Below are positions 32,612 to 42,272 of a stretch of DNA of 64,000 bases, one piece after another. The stretch is from Salinispora arenicola (lineage in GTDB: Bacteria; Actinomycetota; Actinomycetes; Mycobacteriales; Micromonosporaceae), in contig NZ_VFOL01000001.1 in assembly GCF_006716065.1 (NCBI RefSeq), positions 2,480,001-2,544,000 of the forward strand, written 5' to 3'. The notes under the pieces are model-generated. The model ran no database searches, had not been told where the DNA came from, and saw nothing but the letters and a program-made list of their open reading frames with translations. Each line of letters opens with the position of its first letter. Position 1 is the stretch's first letter. The position numbers and the translations under genes were made by a program.

Positions 32612-34090
32612 TCAGCCGGAGGCCCCGCCGGTGAAGTTCCACGAGGCCAGCCGCAGTGCCGGCGCCTCCCACCAGAGTCCGTCGACGTGGTCGGGCTGGC
32701 GGGCCGGACGACGCCCGGCGCCGAGTACCGCCCCGGGACCGAGCGCGCGGGGATAGGCTTCGGTGAAGCGCAGATCACGTACCGCCCGGGTGACCACGCC
32801 GTCCTCCACCAGCCACACCCCGTTGCGGGTGAGGCCCGTGATGACCAGACTTTTCGGATCGAGCACCCGCGTGTACCAGAAGTCGCTGACCAGCAGGCCA
32901 CGGCGGACGGTGGTGACCAGCTCGGCGGTGTCCGGGTCAACGACAGCTCCGGTGTCCGTGCCGTTGAACCTGGGCGGTCCAGCCGACTCGTCGGCCTGTG
33001 GGGTTCTCGGCTCGATGGTTGCTGCCGGTCCGGACTCGGCCGGGCCTACCGAGGCGGCCGACGTGGCGGTGAGGCGCAGGTTACGGGGCATGGGCCCCCA
33101 GGCGGCGCCACCAGGGACGGCGTGCCCGGTCGAGGTGGTGCCGGCCACGGCGGCGGAGCGTCGGTCGTGTGCGACGGCACGGGTGACCCCGGCGTCGACC
33201 AGGCTCAACGCCGCCCGCCCGGTGCCCTCCACGTCGAACGGTAGACCGGACCCGTCGAGCGGATCGTCAACCAAGGTCAATGCCGGGTCGAACTGAGCGG
33301 TGCCCGGCTCGGCGAAGGATTGCCGTTCGTTGTGCCGCTTGCCGTTGAAGCCGTAGAGGGACAGGTTCTGCAGCAGGTCGGCGACGGCGGCCGGCTCCAG
33401 TACCACCTCGTACCGGCCGGGCGGCAACTCGACGCGGTCGGTCGCCGCGCGGGCCTTGCCAGCGGCGCAGGCACCGAGCACGGAGCCGTCCAGGTCGGCC
33501 AGACGGTCGGCGGCCAGGCGGGCCACTCCGTCCGAGGTGCCCGTACGGGCGATGCCATCCATCGCCGCCTCGGCCATCCGGCCCTGCGCCGAGTGGCCGG
33601 CCGAGTTCGCAAACGCCGACGAGCGGTGGGCGGTGCGGCAGTAGCCAGCCGTCTCCAGCCCGTCGGCGGCTGCCACGAACGCGCGGACCCGATCGGCCCG
33701 CTCGCCCGGTTCCGCGTACGCGGTTGCCTCGTCGAACGGCACTCCGGACGGGATCGGCGCGGGTGGGGCGAGACCCGGCCACGCCGGGTCGGGCGGGCCG
33801 AGCCGCACCGCGGCCAGGGTGCGTTCGACGAGTGCGCGCAACCCCTCCCGCGTGCCGACGCTGCCACTACCGGCGGCGGTCCGGCCGTCGACGTGCAGCC
33901 GTAGCCGTACCGCGACGTTGGTCTCGGCGACGTTCTGGTGGATGAACGAGTTGGCGAACCGGGTCAGCGCCAGGTCGGCCCTTGTCACCGTAGCCTCGGC
34001 CTGGGCGGCCGGACCGGCCAACCGGCGGACGGTTTCGATCACCTGGCACGCCAGGTCCAGTTCGGTGGTCGCCGTGTGTGTCGTGGTCAT
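32612..34090 (-). CDS. pmbA: TldD/PmbA family protein, PmbA-type subunit
   Basis: 492 residues. In other bacteria TldD and TldE (PmbA) form a heterodimeric metalloprotease that clips unfolded peptides, modified antibiotics such as microcin B17, and the CcdA antitoxin. This subunit lacks the HExxxH motif and is expected to support the partner, as in known complexes. The C-terminal half has GTTSTGHAVPGG and TRNGVWLVEDGVVTRAV elements typical of the fold. Its ATG overlaps the tldD stop (ATGA), so equal amounts are likely. Physiological substrate here is unknown. Confidence 0.88.
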   Translation of the reverse strand: MTTTHTATTELDLACQVIETVRRLAGPAAQAEATVTRADLALTRFANSFIHQNVAETNVAVRLRLHVDGRTAAGSGSVGTREGLRALVERTLAAVRLGPPDPAWPGLAPPAPIPSGVPFDEATAYAEPGERADRVRAFVAAADGLETAGYCRTAHRSSAFANSAGHSAQGRMAEAAMDGIARTGTSDGVARLAADRLADLDGSVLGACAAGKARAATDRVELPPGRYEVVLEPAAVADLLQNLSLYGFNGKRHNERQSFAEPGTAQFDPALTLVDDPLDGSGLPFDVEGTGRAALSLVDAGVTRAVAHDRRSAAVAGTTSTGHAVPGGAAWGPMPRNLRLTATSAASVGPAESGPAATIEPRTPQADESAGPPRFNGTDTGAVVDPDTAELVTTVRRGLLVSDFWYTRVLDPKSLVITGLTRNGVWLVEDGVVTRAVRDLRFTEAYPRALGPGAVLGAGRRPARQPDHVDGLWWEAPALRLASWNFTGGASG

Positions 34091-35523
34091 GCGCGCACCC
34101 CCACCCGCACGCCGCGGAAGCGAGCAGGTGCGGCCGGATGGCCGGTATGCCCCACCTGTCCGGGTTGACCCTTGCCGCAGTTGGGCGTGCCCCAGGCTAC
34201 GGTCTCGCTGGAGAGCATGTCCATCGACCGCCAGAAGAGCGGGCTGATGCCGGTGTACGTGGGGTTGCGCAGCATCCGTCCCCGTTTCCCGTTCCTGACC
34301 TCCCAGCCGATCTCGCAGCCGAACTGGAAGTTGAGTCGCCTGTCGTCGATCGACCAGGAACGGTTGATGTCCATCAACACGCCCTTGTCGGTGGCCGCGA
34401 TGATCTCGTCCAGGCTGTGTGGACCGGGCTCCAGCCCGACGTTGGTCATCCGCACCATCGGTAGCCGGGCCCAGCCGTCGGCACGGACGCTGCCGCCGTA
34501 GTCCAGGCCCGCGACGGCGGCCGAGTCGCGACCCGCAAGCACGCCCACCCAGCGTCCCTCACGGACCGCGTCCCGGCGGACCGCCGGGGAACCCTCGTCG
34601 TCGTACCCGAAGCTGCCCAGCGCGCCGGGCAGGGTCGGATCGACGGTGATGGTCATCAGCTCCGAGCCGTAGCGCAGCGACCCGAGCCGGGCCAGCTCCA
34701 GCCAGGAGGTACCGGCGAAGGCGGCCTCCCAGCCCAGGATCCGATCCAACTCGATGGCGTGCCCGACCGACTCGTGGATCTGGAGGGCGAGCTGCTCGCC
34801 ACCGAGGATCAGGTCGGTCTCACCGGGTGGGCAGGGCGGTGCGGTGAGCAGCGCCCTGGACTCCTCGGCCATCCGCGCCGCATGCGCGGTCAGGTCGAGC
34901 GAGTCGACCAGCTCCCACCCCGTGGTGCCGTACTGGCCCCGGTAGCTCGGGTACGACCGACGCTGGGTCTCCTCGGTGCCGATGGACGTGGCCGAGATGC
35001 CGCCACCGCACTCCCGGATGCGCTGGTCGATCCGGTGGCCCTCGCTGGAGACGAACCACTTGGCCGTGTCCCAGATCTGGTACAAGCCTTCGGCGATGTC
35101 GGCACCGTGGTCGGCCATCAGCCGGGTGGCCTCGACCAGCAGGTCGCCCTTTGTCGACAGCGGCACGCCGAGCGGATCCACCTCGCAGGCCGAGGCCCAG
35201 CTCGCCGTGACCGGCTCGGTCGGGACCGGATCGATCCGGGGGCCCGGAACACGGGCACTGGCCGCGGCGGTCCGTGCCGCCCGTCGACCGGCGTCACGGG
35301 CGGCAGGGTCGGACAGATCGGGGACGGCATGAAAGCCCCAACTCGATCCGACCAGCGCCCGAACCCCCAGGCCGGCGCTCTCATCCTGGGTCAGCTCCTC
35401 GACGTCGCCATTGCGGGCCGTCATGGACTCGTAGCGTCGGTGCATCACTCGGGCATCCGCGTACCGGGCGCCCGCGTCGAGAGCAGCCTGGACCGCGGCG
35501 GCCGCCGCGTCGAACTCGGTCAT
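34087..35523 (-). CDS. tldD: TldD-type metalloprotease subunit
   Basis: 478 residues. The metal site HESVGHAIE (HExxxH) lies near residue 240, in LALQIHESVGHAIELDRILG. Other family elements are GYDDEGSPAVRRDAVREGRW and the C-terminal GEV-like MLRNPTYTGISPLFWRS. The Cys in NCGKGQPGQVGHTG is in the conserved glycine-rich end segment. Together with the overlapping pmbA it forms the TldD/TldE pair. No ribosomal peptide cluster is nearby, so a general peptidase or quality-control role is more likely than antibiotic maturation. Confidence 0.92.
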   Translation of the reverse strand: MTEFDAAAAAVQAALDAGARYADARVMHRRYESMTARNGDVEELTQDESAGLGVRALVGSSWGFHAVPDLSDPAARDAGRRAARTAAASARVPGPRIDPVPTEPVTASWASACEVDPLGVPLSTKGDLLVEATRLMADHGADIAEGLYQIWDTAKWFVSSEGHRIDQRIRECGGGISATSIGTEETQRRSYPSYRGQYGTTGWELVDSLDLTAHAARMAEESRALLTAPPCPPGETDLILGGEQLALQIHESVGHAIELDRILGWEAAFAGTSWLELARLGSLRYGSELMTITVDPTLPGALGSFGYDDEGSPAVRRDAVREGRWVGVLAGRDSAAVAGLDYGGSVRADGWARLPMVRMTNVGLEPGPHSLDEIIAATDKGVLMDINRSWSIDDRRLNFQFGCEIGWEVRNGKRGRMLRNPTYTGISPLFWRSMDMLSSETVAWGTPNCGKGQPGQVGHTGHPAAPARFRGVRVGVRA

Positions 35524-35628
35524 AGACCGACCCTAGGGGAGCCGGTCGCATTCGTCTGGACCACGGGCCGGCGCCGCCCGGCCAACGCTTCCGGTCAGGC
35601 AGCCCAGGTGGGGCCGTCCCCGCGAGTA

Positions 35629-37767
35629 TCAGTCCAGGTGGGTACGGAGAAAGGCCAGCTCCAGCTTCAGCAGGTGCTCGCCGGCGCCGCCGGCCGCCAT
35701 GTGCGTCGCGCCGGTCAGCGGCAGCACCGAATGCGGGTGCCCATTGGTCAACAGCGCGGCCGACAGCCGCAGCGTGTGCGCCGCCACCACATTGTCGTCG
35801 GCCATCCCGTGCACCAGCAGCAGGGGCGGGGCCTGCTCCGAGGTCGCCGCTGCGGCCAACTCCACCAGCGAGTGGTGGGCGTACACGTCCGTCCCGTCCT
35901 CGGGCAGACCCAGGTAGCGCTCGGCGTAGGCGGTGTCGTACAAACTCCAGTCGGTCACCGGCGCCCCGGCGATCCCGCACCGGAACAGCTCCGGGCGGCG
36001 CAGCACCGCCAGCGCCGCCAGCCAGCCACCGAACGACCAGCCCCGCACGGCCACCCGACCGAGGTCCAGGTCGGGATGCTTGTCGGCGAGCGCGGTGAGC
36101 CCCTCCACCTGGTCGGTGAGGACCATGTCCGCCATCCGCCGGTGGATCGCCTTCTCGAACGACGGCGCGACCCCCGGCGTACCGCGGTTGTCGATCACCA
36201 CCACCGCGAACCCGGCGTCGGCCCACCACTGCCGCTCCAACCACACCGACCGCGCCGCCAGCACCTCCTGGTGGCCGGGACCGCCGTACACGTCCATCAG
36301 CACCGGCAGCCGGCGGCCCGAGACGTGCTGCTCCGGGTAGAGCACCGCGGCCGGCAGCCGCCGGTCGGTCACCCGCTCCAGCAACGGCAGCGGAGCATAC
36401 GGCGGGGTCGCCGCGAACGACCGCAGCCTCGCCACCTCCCGGTCGCCTCGCCACACCGTCCAGCGCAGGCCCGGGTGGTCCAGCGAGGCGCTACCCACGA
36501 CCAACACGTCCCCGCCCACGACCGCGACATGCCAGCCGGCGTCCGTGGTGATCCGGCGGGCGTCCATGCCGCCGCCGACCGTGGTGCGGACCCGGAACAG
36601 GTGCTGCTCGCTTGGCTCGCCCTCGGTCGCCTCCACCAGGAGGTCGGCCGGCCCGGCGCCGGGGTGGGCCGGTAGCCGGCCCACCACCCGGCGCACGTAG
36701 AGCGACGGGGGTGTCAGCAGCGTGCCGTCGGCGAAGAGGCAGCGCGCGTCGTACCCGTCGTGGGCCAGTTCCCCGCCCACCAGCACCCGGCCGTCGGGCA
36801 GGTGGGCGGGAGTGCCGGGGACCGGTTCCACCCAGCGCGGGTCGGCCAGCTCGGCATGCACCTGTGTCTCGCCGGTACGCGGGTCCACCGCGAGCACCAG
36901 CCCGTGCTGCTGGGACCGGCGCAGCACCGTGATCAGTGGCCCGCCGTCGGTCCAGTGCACGGCGGTCAGGTACGGGTACGTCTCCCGGTCCCAGTGCACG
37001 TCGACCCAGCCGCCGTCGAGGTCGAGCAGGTGCAGGCTGACCTCGGCGTTGGGCCCGCCCGCCCGGGGGTAGGCGACGGTGGTCGGCGCGGTCGCCGGTT
37101 CGGCCGGGTCGTGTAGGTGCCACCGGTCCAGCCGGGACTCGTCCACCCGGGCGGCGAGCACCGAGCGCCCATCCGGGGCCCACCAGTAGCCCCGGAACCG
37201 GTCGAACTCCTCCGCCGCGACATGTTCCGGCAGCCCCCAGATCACCCCCGCGTCCTCGCCGGCGAGCATGGTGTCGGTGCCGTCGTACTCGACCACCCGT
37301 AGCTCGCCACGACGGATTCCGGGCGCGGCGTCGGTCACGTACGCCAGCCGCTGTCCGGTCGGGTCGGGGCGCGGATCGAGCACCGGGCCGGCCGCGGCGA
37401 CCTCGACCACGTCCCCGTGGATCAGGTCGGCCCGGAACAGTCGGCCACCGAGCACGAAGACGGCCACCCGGCCGGCCGAGTCGAGGGCGTACGAGCCGAT
37501 GCCGGAGACGCTCAGCCGTAGCCGTTCCCGCAGCGTGCGCTCTCCCGGGCTGAGCTGGTCGGCGTCCTCCTGAAGGAGCACCGCCGGGTCGGCGACGAGC
37601 CGTTCCTCCCCGGTGTCCACGTCGAGCAGCCAGAGCGCGTCGGTGGGGTCCGTCGGCCCTGCGGAGCGGAGGAAGACCACCCGGGAGCCGTCGTCGGCCA
37701 CCGACACCGCGCGCGGTGCCCCGTGGCGGAACCGACGGGTACGCGCGGCCAGCTCCGGAAAGTCCAC
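35629..37767 (-). CDS. Prolyl oligopeptidase family peptidase (S9, DPP-IV-like)
   Basis: 712 residues from GTG 37767 (MDFPELAARTRRFRHGAPRA). An N-terminal beta-propeller of about 430 residues precedes an alpha/beta-hydrolase domain. Catalytic residues: Ser in GWSFGGWLAAL, Asp in HGMADDNVVAAH and His in TGATHMAAGG near the C-terminus. PVLMDVYGGPGHQEV and VVVIDNRGTPGVAPSFEKAI are typical of dipeptidyl-peptidase IV homologues. No signal peptide was found, so it is probably cytoplasmic. It is divergent from mshB with about 80 bp between. Confidence 0.92.
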   Translation of the reverse strand: MDFPELAARTRRFRHGAPRAVSVADDGSRVVFLRSAGPTDPTDALWLLDVDTGEERLVADPAVLLQEDADQLSPGERTLRERLRLSVSGIGSYALDSAGRVAVFVLGGRLFRADLIHGDVVEVAAAGPVLDPRPDPTGQRLAYVTDAAPGIRRGELRVVEYDGTDTMLAGEDAGVIWGLPEHVAAEEFDRFRGYWWAPDGRSVLAARVDESRLDRWHLHDPAEPATAPTTVAYPRAGGPNAEVSLHLLDLDGGWVDVHWDRETYPYLTAVHWTDGGPLITVLRRSQQHGLVLAVDPRTGETQVHAELADPRWVEPVPGTPAHLPDGRVLVGGELAHDGYDARCLFADGTLLTPPSLYVRRVVGRLPAHPGAGPADLLVEATEGEPSEQHLFRVRTTVGGGMDARRITTDAGWHVAVVGGDVLVVGSASLDHPGLRWTVWRGDREVARLRSFAATPPYAPLPLLERVTDRRLPAAVLYPEQHVSGRRLPVLMDVYGGPGHQEVLAARSVWLERQWWADAGFAVVVIDNRGTPGVAPSFEKAIHRRMADMVLTDQVEGLTALADKHPDLDLGRVAVRGWSFGGWLAALAVLRRPELFRCGIAGAPVTDWSLYDTAYAERYLGLPEDGTDVYAHHSLVELAAAATSEQAPPLLLVHGMADDNVVAAHTLRLSAALLTNGHPHSVLPLTGATHMAAGGAGEHLLKLELAFLRTHLD

Positions 37768-37848
37768 ACGTCGGATCGTAGGACGGTGCCGTGGGTGATG
37801 TGGCGGACCTGCCCGGACGCGTCGGGGCCGGCCGGGAGAACCGCCGGA

Positions 37849-37854
37849 TAGAGT
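37849..37854 (+). promoter_or_regulatory. -10 box (TAGAGT) of leaderless mshB
   Basis: A TANNNT box ends 7 nt before GTG 37862. The spacing supports that codon as the start over GTG 37853, which would overlap the box itself. Confidence 0.5.
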
Positions 37855-37861
37855 GACGGAC

Positions 37862-38779
37862 GTGACGACACTGCCCGATCGCCGGCTCCTTCTGGTCCAC
37901 GCGCACCCCGATGACGAAGCTATCGGCACCGGCGCGACGATGGCCCACTACGCGGCCACTGGCGGACACGTCACGCTGGTTACGTGCACGTTGGGTGAGG
38001 AGGGCGAGGTGCACGTGCCGGAGCTGGCGCAGCTCGCCGCGGCCGGGGCCGACCAACTCGGCGGCTACCGGATCGGGGAGCTGGCGGCGGCCTGCCGCTC
38101 ACTCGGGGTCACCGATCACCGGTTTCTCGGCGGCGCCGGCCGCTACCGTGACTCCGGCATGATGGGTCTTGCCACCAACGAGCACCCACGCGCCTTCTGG
38201 CGGGCAGATCTCGACGAGGCCGCCGCGCATCTGGTGGAGCTCATGCGCGAGGTCCGGCCCCAGGTCATGGTCACCTATGACGACAACGGGTTCTACGGCC
38301 ACCCGGACCACATCCAGGCCCACCGGGTGGCGATGCGGGCGTACGAGTTGGCTGCCGTCGAGGGTTTCGCTCCGGCGAAGGTCTACTGGACGGCGATGCC
38401 GCAGAGTGTGCTGGAGGCCGGGATGGTTCACTTCGCCGGCTCGTCGGACAACCCTTTCGCGGGCATCGAGGAGGCGGTGGAGTTGCCGTTCTGCACTCCG
38501 GACGACCGTATCGCCGCCCGGATCGATGCCACCGGGCAGCACGCCGCGAAGGAGGCGGCGATGCGCGCGCACGCCACCCAGATCCCGGACGACTCCTGGC
38601 TGTACTCGATCGCCGCGAACTTCGGCAGCGAGTTCATGGGCGTGGAGTACTACACGCTCGCCGTTGGCGCCAAGGGCCCCGGCGCTGGCCCGTACGGGTG
38701 GGAGGACGATCTGTTCGCCGGGCTTCCGGTCGCCGCCGGCCCGGATCGGACTCGGGCCGGCGTGACCGGTCCATGGTGA
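37862..38779 (+). CDS. mshB: N-acetyl-GlcN-Ins deacetylase of mycothiol synthesis
   Basis: 305 residues. It deacetylates 1-O-(2-acetamido-2-deoxy-glucopyranosyl)-inositol, the second committed step to mycothiol, the actinobacterial low-molecular-weight thiol. The zinc motif [10 protein letters not shown] is near residue 14 and the third ligand His is in [12 protein letters not shown], both as in known MshB. YTLAVG and SEFMGVEYY near the C-terminus are also conserved. GTG 37862 was chosen because of the -10 box 7 nt before it; GTG 37853 would add three residues. It overlaps the following membrane-protein gene. Confidence 0.95.
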   Translation: MTTLPDRRLLLVHAHPDDEAIGTGATMAHYAATGGHVTLVTCTLGEEGEVHVPELAQLAAAGADQLGGYRIGELAAACRSLGVTDHRFLGGAGRYRDSGMMGLATNEHPRAFWRADLDEAAAHLVELMREVRPQVMVTYDDNGFYGHPDHIQAHRVAMRAYELAAVEGFAPAKVYWTAMPQSVLEAGMVHFAGSSDNPFAGIEEAVELPFCTPDDRIAARIDATGQHAAKEAAMRAHATQIPDDSWLYSIAANFGSEFMGVEYYTLAVGAKGPGAGPYGWEDDLFAGLPVAAGPDRTRAGVTGPW

Positions 38780-39228
38780 GCTTGCCCGCCGTGCCGGTGT
38801 CGGTGGTGCCCGACGGGAGCGCTTCGCCCTCGGCCGACCGGTTCGGCCGAGGCGTCGACCGGGCGCTGCGGTTCACCGGCGGGGTACTGGCGGTCGTCGG
38901 CGGGGTGCTCAGCGCGGTGCTGGAGCTGTTGCTCGCTCCGCTCCGGGTCGGCGATCACCTGGTCGGCGTGTCGGTGCTGGTCGCCGTCGGGATGAACGTG
39001 GCCTTGAGCTGGTTCGCCCACGCCACCGTGGGGCGCCGGTGGGCGGTGGCGTTGCCCGCCGTGCCGTGGTTCTTTCTGGTCGCCGTCGCGGGGATCCGTA
39101 CCACGGAGGGGGACGTGCTGCTGACCGGCACGTGGGTGGACCTGCTGCTCGTCGTGGCCGGCGCGATGACCTTCGCGGTGCTGGGGTTCCGGCAGATTCT
39201 CGCCGCTGCACCGCCTGGTCGGACCTGA
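38773..39228 (+). CDS. Small membrane protein downstream of mshB
   Basis: 151 residues with about four predicted helices ([75 protein letters not shown]). The ATG at 38773 overlaps the mshB stop by 7 bp (a GTG at 38776 is equally possible), so it is translated together with mshB. No catalytic motif was seen. A place next to mshB is seen in relatives, from general knowledge, but no function in mycothiol metabolism is established. Confidence 0.8.
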   Translation: MVSLPAVPVSVVPDGSASPSADRFGRGVDRALRFTGGVLAVVGGVLSAVLELLLAPLRVGDHLVGVSVLVAVGMNVALSWFAHATVGRRWAVALPAVPWFFLVAVAGIRTTEGDVLLTGTWVDLLLVVAGAMTFAVLGFRQILAAAPPGRT

Positions 39229-39310
39229 CGACACCCGGCCTCTGGTGGTAGATATTCCTGCCAGGACGACCCGCACGAGCGGTGGCGGGCGGTATGGCGG
39301 GAGGCGTGCG

Positions 39311-39778
39311 ATGAGGGAGCGTTGGCAGGCGGCCGGGGTGCTGGCGGGCGTGCTGTTCATGGTCAACGTGGTCGCCCGGTTGATCATTCGATTCGGGTTC
39401 GACGGCGATGACACGACCGCAGCCGACCGGGTGTCACTCGGGATGTTCGTGGTGATCGGCGCGATCCTGGCCGCGCTTACCTTCGTCTGGGCACGCCGCC
39501 GGCCGGCCGCCGAGTGGGGTACCGACATCGCCGCTGCGGTCGGCGTCGCGCTCGTGGTGACCATCCTGGTCGGTCCGCTGTTGGTGGGGGAGAATCCGTT
39601 CGGTGGCGGCGCGGGGACCTTCTTCGCGCAGATCTGGCTCTACTTCGCGGCCACCGGTGTCGGTGTGTTGCTGGGCTATCTGCTGGCCGTCGCGCTCGGC
39701 CTGGACCACCGGTCGCAGGCGCTGAAGCGGTATGCCGAGCTGAAGGCGGCGAAGCCCCACAAGTCGGTCCGCCGCTGA
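39311..39778 (+). CDS. Small membrane protein
   Basis: 155 residues from ATG 39311, which has GGGAGG 6 nt upstream. Four hydrophobic segments: AAGVLAGVLFMVNVVARLII, LGMFVVIGAILAALTFVW, IAAAVGVALVVTILVGPLLV and IWLYFAATGVGVLLGYLLAV. A basic tail follows (LKRYAELKAAKPHKSVRR). The gene follows the previous membrane protein by 82 bp on the same strand and ends 7 bp before the convergent GNAT. No family name can be given from sequence alone. Confidence 0.8.
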   Translation: MRERWQAAGVLAGVLFMVNVVARLIIRFGFDGDDTTAADRVSLGMFVVIGAILAALTFVWARRRPAAEWGTDIAAAVGVALVVTILVGPLLVGENPFGGGAGTFFAQIWLYFAATGVGVLLGYLLAVALGLDHRSQALKRYAELKAAKPHKSVRR

Positions 39779-39785
39779 TGCCCGG

Positions 39786-40748
39786 TCAGTCCGGGGGTGC
39801 GGTTCGGGTCCGGTAGGTGTGGTGGGTGGTGAAGCCGAGCGTTCGATAGAGCGTCACTGCTTCGATATTGTGCTGTTCGACCTGGAGGAAGGCGTTGGCC
39901 GCGCCGACCGCCGCACCCCACCGGGCCAGGGCGCGGACCACCTGTCGGGCCAGTCCTCGCCGGCGGGCTTCGGGTGCCACCTCGATCAGACTGAGGCCGA
40001 GCCACCGGTTCGCCCCGGTGACGGTGCCTCGGCCGATGGCGACCAACCGGCCGCCGAGGGTTACCTGGGCGAAACGGACCTGGGGCACGGCGGTGAGCAC
40101 GTGCCGGGCGGCGGCCGGTAGGTCGCCCTTGCGGCTGGCGGCGACCGCCAGCCAGTCCGTCGACGGCGCGGTGGTCAGCTCGACCGGCGGTGCGCCGGCG
40201 CTGTCGGCTGGGGCGGGCGGCAGCGCGGCCAGCGGTACGGTCTGGACGAGTGCCGGAGGGCCACTGGTCCAGCCCCGGGCGTCGAGTTCCGCGCTGACCG
40301 GCGCGGAGAGCGGGAGCGGTGTGTTGACCAGGGCCGGCCGGCCGAGGTCGGCGTACCAGCGCTGCACGGCGTCGATCGCGGCGGGAAGCGGCCGGTCCGG
40401 GTCGCCGACGGGCAACGCCGAGTTGGCGCGTCCGGTCCAACCGTCGGCGCTGCGCAGTAGCCAGTCACCCAGGCCAGCCCGGGTCGGTGCGGGCCACGCC
40501 TCGTCGGCCGCGTGCTCCAGCGCGGCCACCGCGGCGGACGTCGGCCGGCGGGACGCGGGCACCCGTTTGGCCCGGTGGACCTCGGCCATCGGCACCGTGA
40601 TCCGACCGTGTGCGGTGGCGAGGGTGAGATGGGTCTCGCTCAGCTCCGCCAACTCGCCGAGTGCGTCAGAGAAGAGCGGCCGGCCTGCGCGAATCCCCAC
40701 AATCCGACGGACCACGACGCGCTGTCCCACATCCTCCTGTCGGAGCAC
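39786..40748 (-). CDS. GNAT acetyltransferase with extra N-terminal domain
   Basis: 320 residues from GTG 40748 with GGGAGG 6 nt upstream; earlier in-frame codons overlap the fdxA promoter. The first 70 residues are a separate small beta-rich domain ([20 protein letters not shown]) that resembles domains found before GNATs in actinobacteria. The GNAT domain has [20 protein letters not shown] with the acetyl-CoA loop, and [17 protein letters not shown]. The organisation fits the Eis-like or MSMEG-type two-part acetyltransferases only loosely. Acceptor unknown. Confidence 0.85.
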   Translation of the reverse strand: MLRQEDVGQRVVVRRIVGIRAGRPLFSDALGELAELSETHLTLATAHGRITVPMAEVHRAKRVPASRRPTSAAVAALEHAADEAWPAPTRAGLGDWLLRSADGWTGRANSALPVGDPDRPLPAAIDAVQRWYADLGRPALVNTPLPLSAPVSAELDARGWTSGPPALVQTVPLAALPPAPADSAGAPPVELTTAPSTDWLAVAASRKGDLPAAARHVLTAVPQVRFAQVTLGGRLVAIGRGTVTGANRWLGLSLIEVAPEARRRGLARQVVRALARWGAAVGAANAFLQVEQHNIEAVTLYRTLGFTTHHTYRTRTAPPD

Positions 40749-40826
40749 GATCGACCTCCCTCCCGGCGAGATACTAGGCTCATAGGGTCGCGGGTGATCG
40801 CGGCGTGTCTGCGGAGGAGAAGATCG

Positions 40827-41153
40827 GTGACCTACATCATCGCCGAGCCGTGCGTGGATGTGCTCGACAAGGCATGCATCGAGGAATGCCCAGTCGACTG
40901 CATCTACGAGGGCAACCGGATGCTCTACATCCACCCCGACGAGTGTGTCGACTGTGGTGCCTGTGAGCCCGTGTGCCCAGTCGAGGCGATCTTCTACGAG
41001 GACGACGTGCCGGAGCAGTGGAAGGACTACACCGCGGCGAACTACGAGTTCTTCGAGGACCTCGGTTCGCCCGGTGGCGCCTCGAAGATCGGCAAGGTGG
41101 AGAAGGACGCCACCTTCGTCGCCGCCCAACCGCCGCGTGGAGAAGCACACTGA
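40827..41153 (+). CDS. fdxA: Seven-iron ferredoxin
   Basis: 108 residues. A small electron carrier with a 3Fe-4S and a 4Fe-4S cluster. Cys ligands lie in [20 protein letters not shown] and in [16 protein letters not shown], the FdxA pattern, followed by the acidic 7Fe C-terminal extension ([19 protein letters not shown]). The GTG at 40827 has GGAGGAGA 7-8 nt upstream. A TAGGCT or TAGGGT box near 40775-40788 could be its -10, overlapping the divergent GNAT promoter. Its stop overlaps the start of dapC. Partner proteins are not identified. Confidence 0.95.
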   Translation: MTYIIAEPCVDVLDKACIEECPVDCIYEGNRMLYIHPDECVDCGACEPVCPVEAIFYEDDVPEQWKDYTAANYEFFEDLGSPGGASKIGKVEKDATFVAAQPPRGEAH

Positions 41154-42256
41154 ACCGGCCCACGCCAGTCTCGACTCGGCTGCCCGAGTTCACCTGGGAC
41201 GCCCTGGACGCCGCGGCGGCCGTGGCCGCGGCGCATCCAGGGGGTCTGATCAACCTCTCCATCGGTACCCCGGTCGATCCGGTACCGCCGGTGATCCGGG
41301 AGTCGCTGGCTGACGCGTCGGATGCTCCCGGGTACCCACGGACCGCCGGCTCGCCGGCGCTGCGGGCCGCGATCGCGGCTTGGGCGGCGCGAACCTGCGG
41401 GGCTGACCCGGATCGGCTCGGCGTGCTGCCAGCGGTCGGCTCGAAGGAGTTGGTGGCCTGGTTGCCGACGCTGCTGGGGATCGGGCCGCAGGACGTGGTC
41501 GTGGTGCCGTCAGTCGCGTATCCGACCTACGAGGATGGGGCCCGACTCGCCGGGGCGACGGTCGTGCGGGCCGATTCGCTGACCGCCGTTGGCCCGAACC
41601 CCCGGGTCCGCCTGGTCTGGGTGAATTCGCCGGGAAACCCGACGGGCCGGGTGCTGCCCGCCGCGCACCTGCGCAAGGTCGTCGACTGGGCCCGCGAACG
41701 CGGCGCAGTTGTCGCCAGCGACGAGTGCTACCTGCCGTTGGGCTGGGAGACCGAGCCGGTCTCGGTGCTGTCGCCGCAGGTGTGCGGTGATTCGTACGAT
41801 CGTGTGCTGGCAGTGCACTCGCTGTCGAAACGCTCCAACCTCGCCGGGTATCGGGCCGGCTTCGTGGCCGGCGACCCGGCGCTCATCGCCGAGTTGCTCA
41901 AGGTGCGCAAGCACGCCGGGATGATCGTCCCGGCGCCGGTGCAGGCCGCGATGGTAACCGCCCTTCGGGACGAGCAACACGCCACGGAGCAGCGGGAGCG
42001 CTACCGGAACCGGCGTGCTGTGCTGCGTGCCGCGTTCACCGCCGCCGGGTTCACCGTCGAGCATTCGGAGGCCGGACTCTACCTGTGGCTGACCCGGGAC
42101 GAGGACTGCTGGGCGACGGTCGACTGGCTGGCCCGGCGGGGGATCCTGGTGGCGGCGGGTGCCCTGTACGGGCCGGCCGGCGCTCGGCATGTTCGTGTGG
42201 CGCTGACCGAGACCGACCAACATGTGGCGGCGGTCGCCGACCGGTTGGCCGACTGA
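41150..42256 (+). CDS. dapC: N-succinyldiaminopimelate aminotransferase, CTG start
   Basis: 368 residues. A class I/II PLP aminotransferase that makes N-succinyl-LL-diaminopimelate in lysine and peptidoglycan synthesis. The PLP Lys is in [19 protein letters not shown], preceded by [14 protein letters not shown] and VVASDECYL. No ATG, GTG or TTG fits the conserved N-terminus [18 protein letters not shown] at 41150 has GGAGAAG 6 nt upstream and overlaps the fdxA stop (CTGA). The next usable GTG, at 41221, would remove conserved residues, so CTG is preferred. With dapD and dapE it covers the succinylase route. Confidence 0.88.
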   Translation: MNRPTPVSTRLPEFTWDALDAAAAVAAAHPGGLINLSIGTPVDPVPPVIRESLADASDAPGYPRTAGSPALRAAIAAWAARTCGADPDRLGVLPAVGSKELVAWLPTLLGIGPQDVVVVPSVAYPTYEDGARLAGATVVRADSLTAVGPNPRVRLVWVNSPGNPTGRVLPAAHLRKVVDWARERGAVVASDECYLPLGWETEPVSVLSPQVCGDSYDRVLAVHSLSKRSNLAGYRAGFVAGDPALIAELLKVRKHAGMIVPAPVQAAMVTALRDEQHATEQRERYRNRRAVLRAAFTAAGFTVEHSEAGLYLWLTRDEDCWATVDWLARRGILVAAGALYGPAGARHVRVALTETDQHVAAVADRLAD

Positions 42257-42272
42257 GAGCGGCGGTGCGTAG

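Noticed and set aside
34759-36675. A 638-codon plus-strand frame across tldD and the S9 peptidase
   Set aside because: It crosses two well-supported minus-strand genes and the intergenic gap, with a His/Gln/Arg-rich nonsense composition.
40973-41149. dapC starting inside fdxA at 40973
   Set aside because: The extra residues are Arg/Gly-rich out-of-frame ferredoxin sequence and match no aminotransferase.
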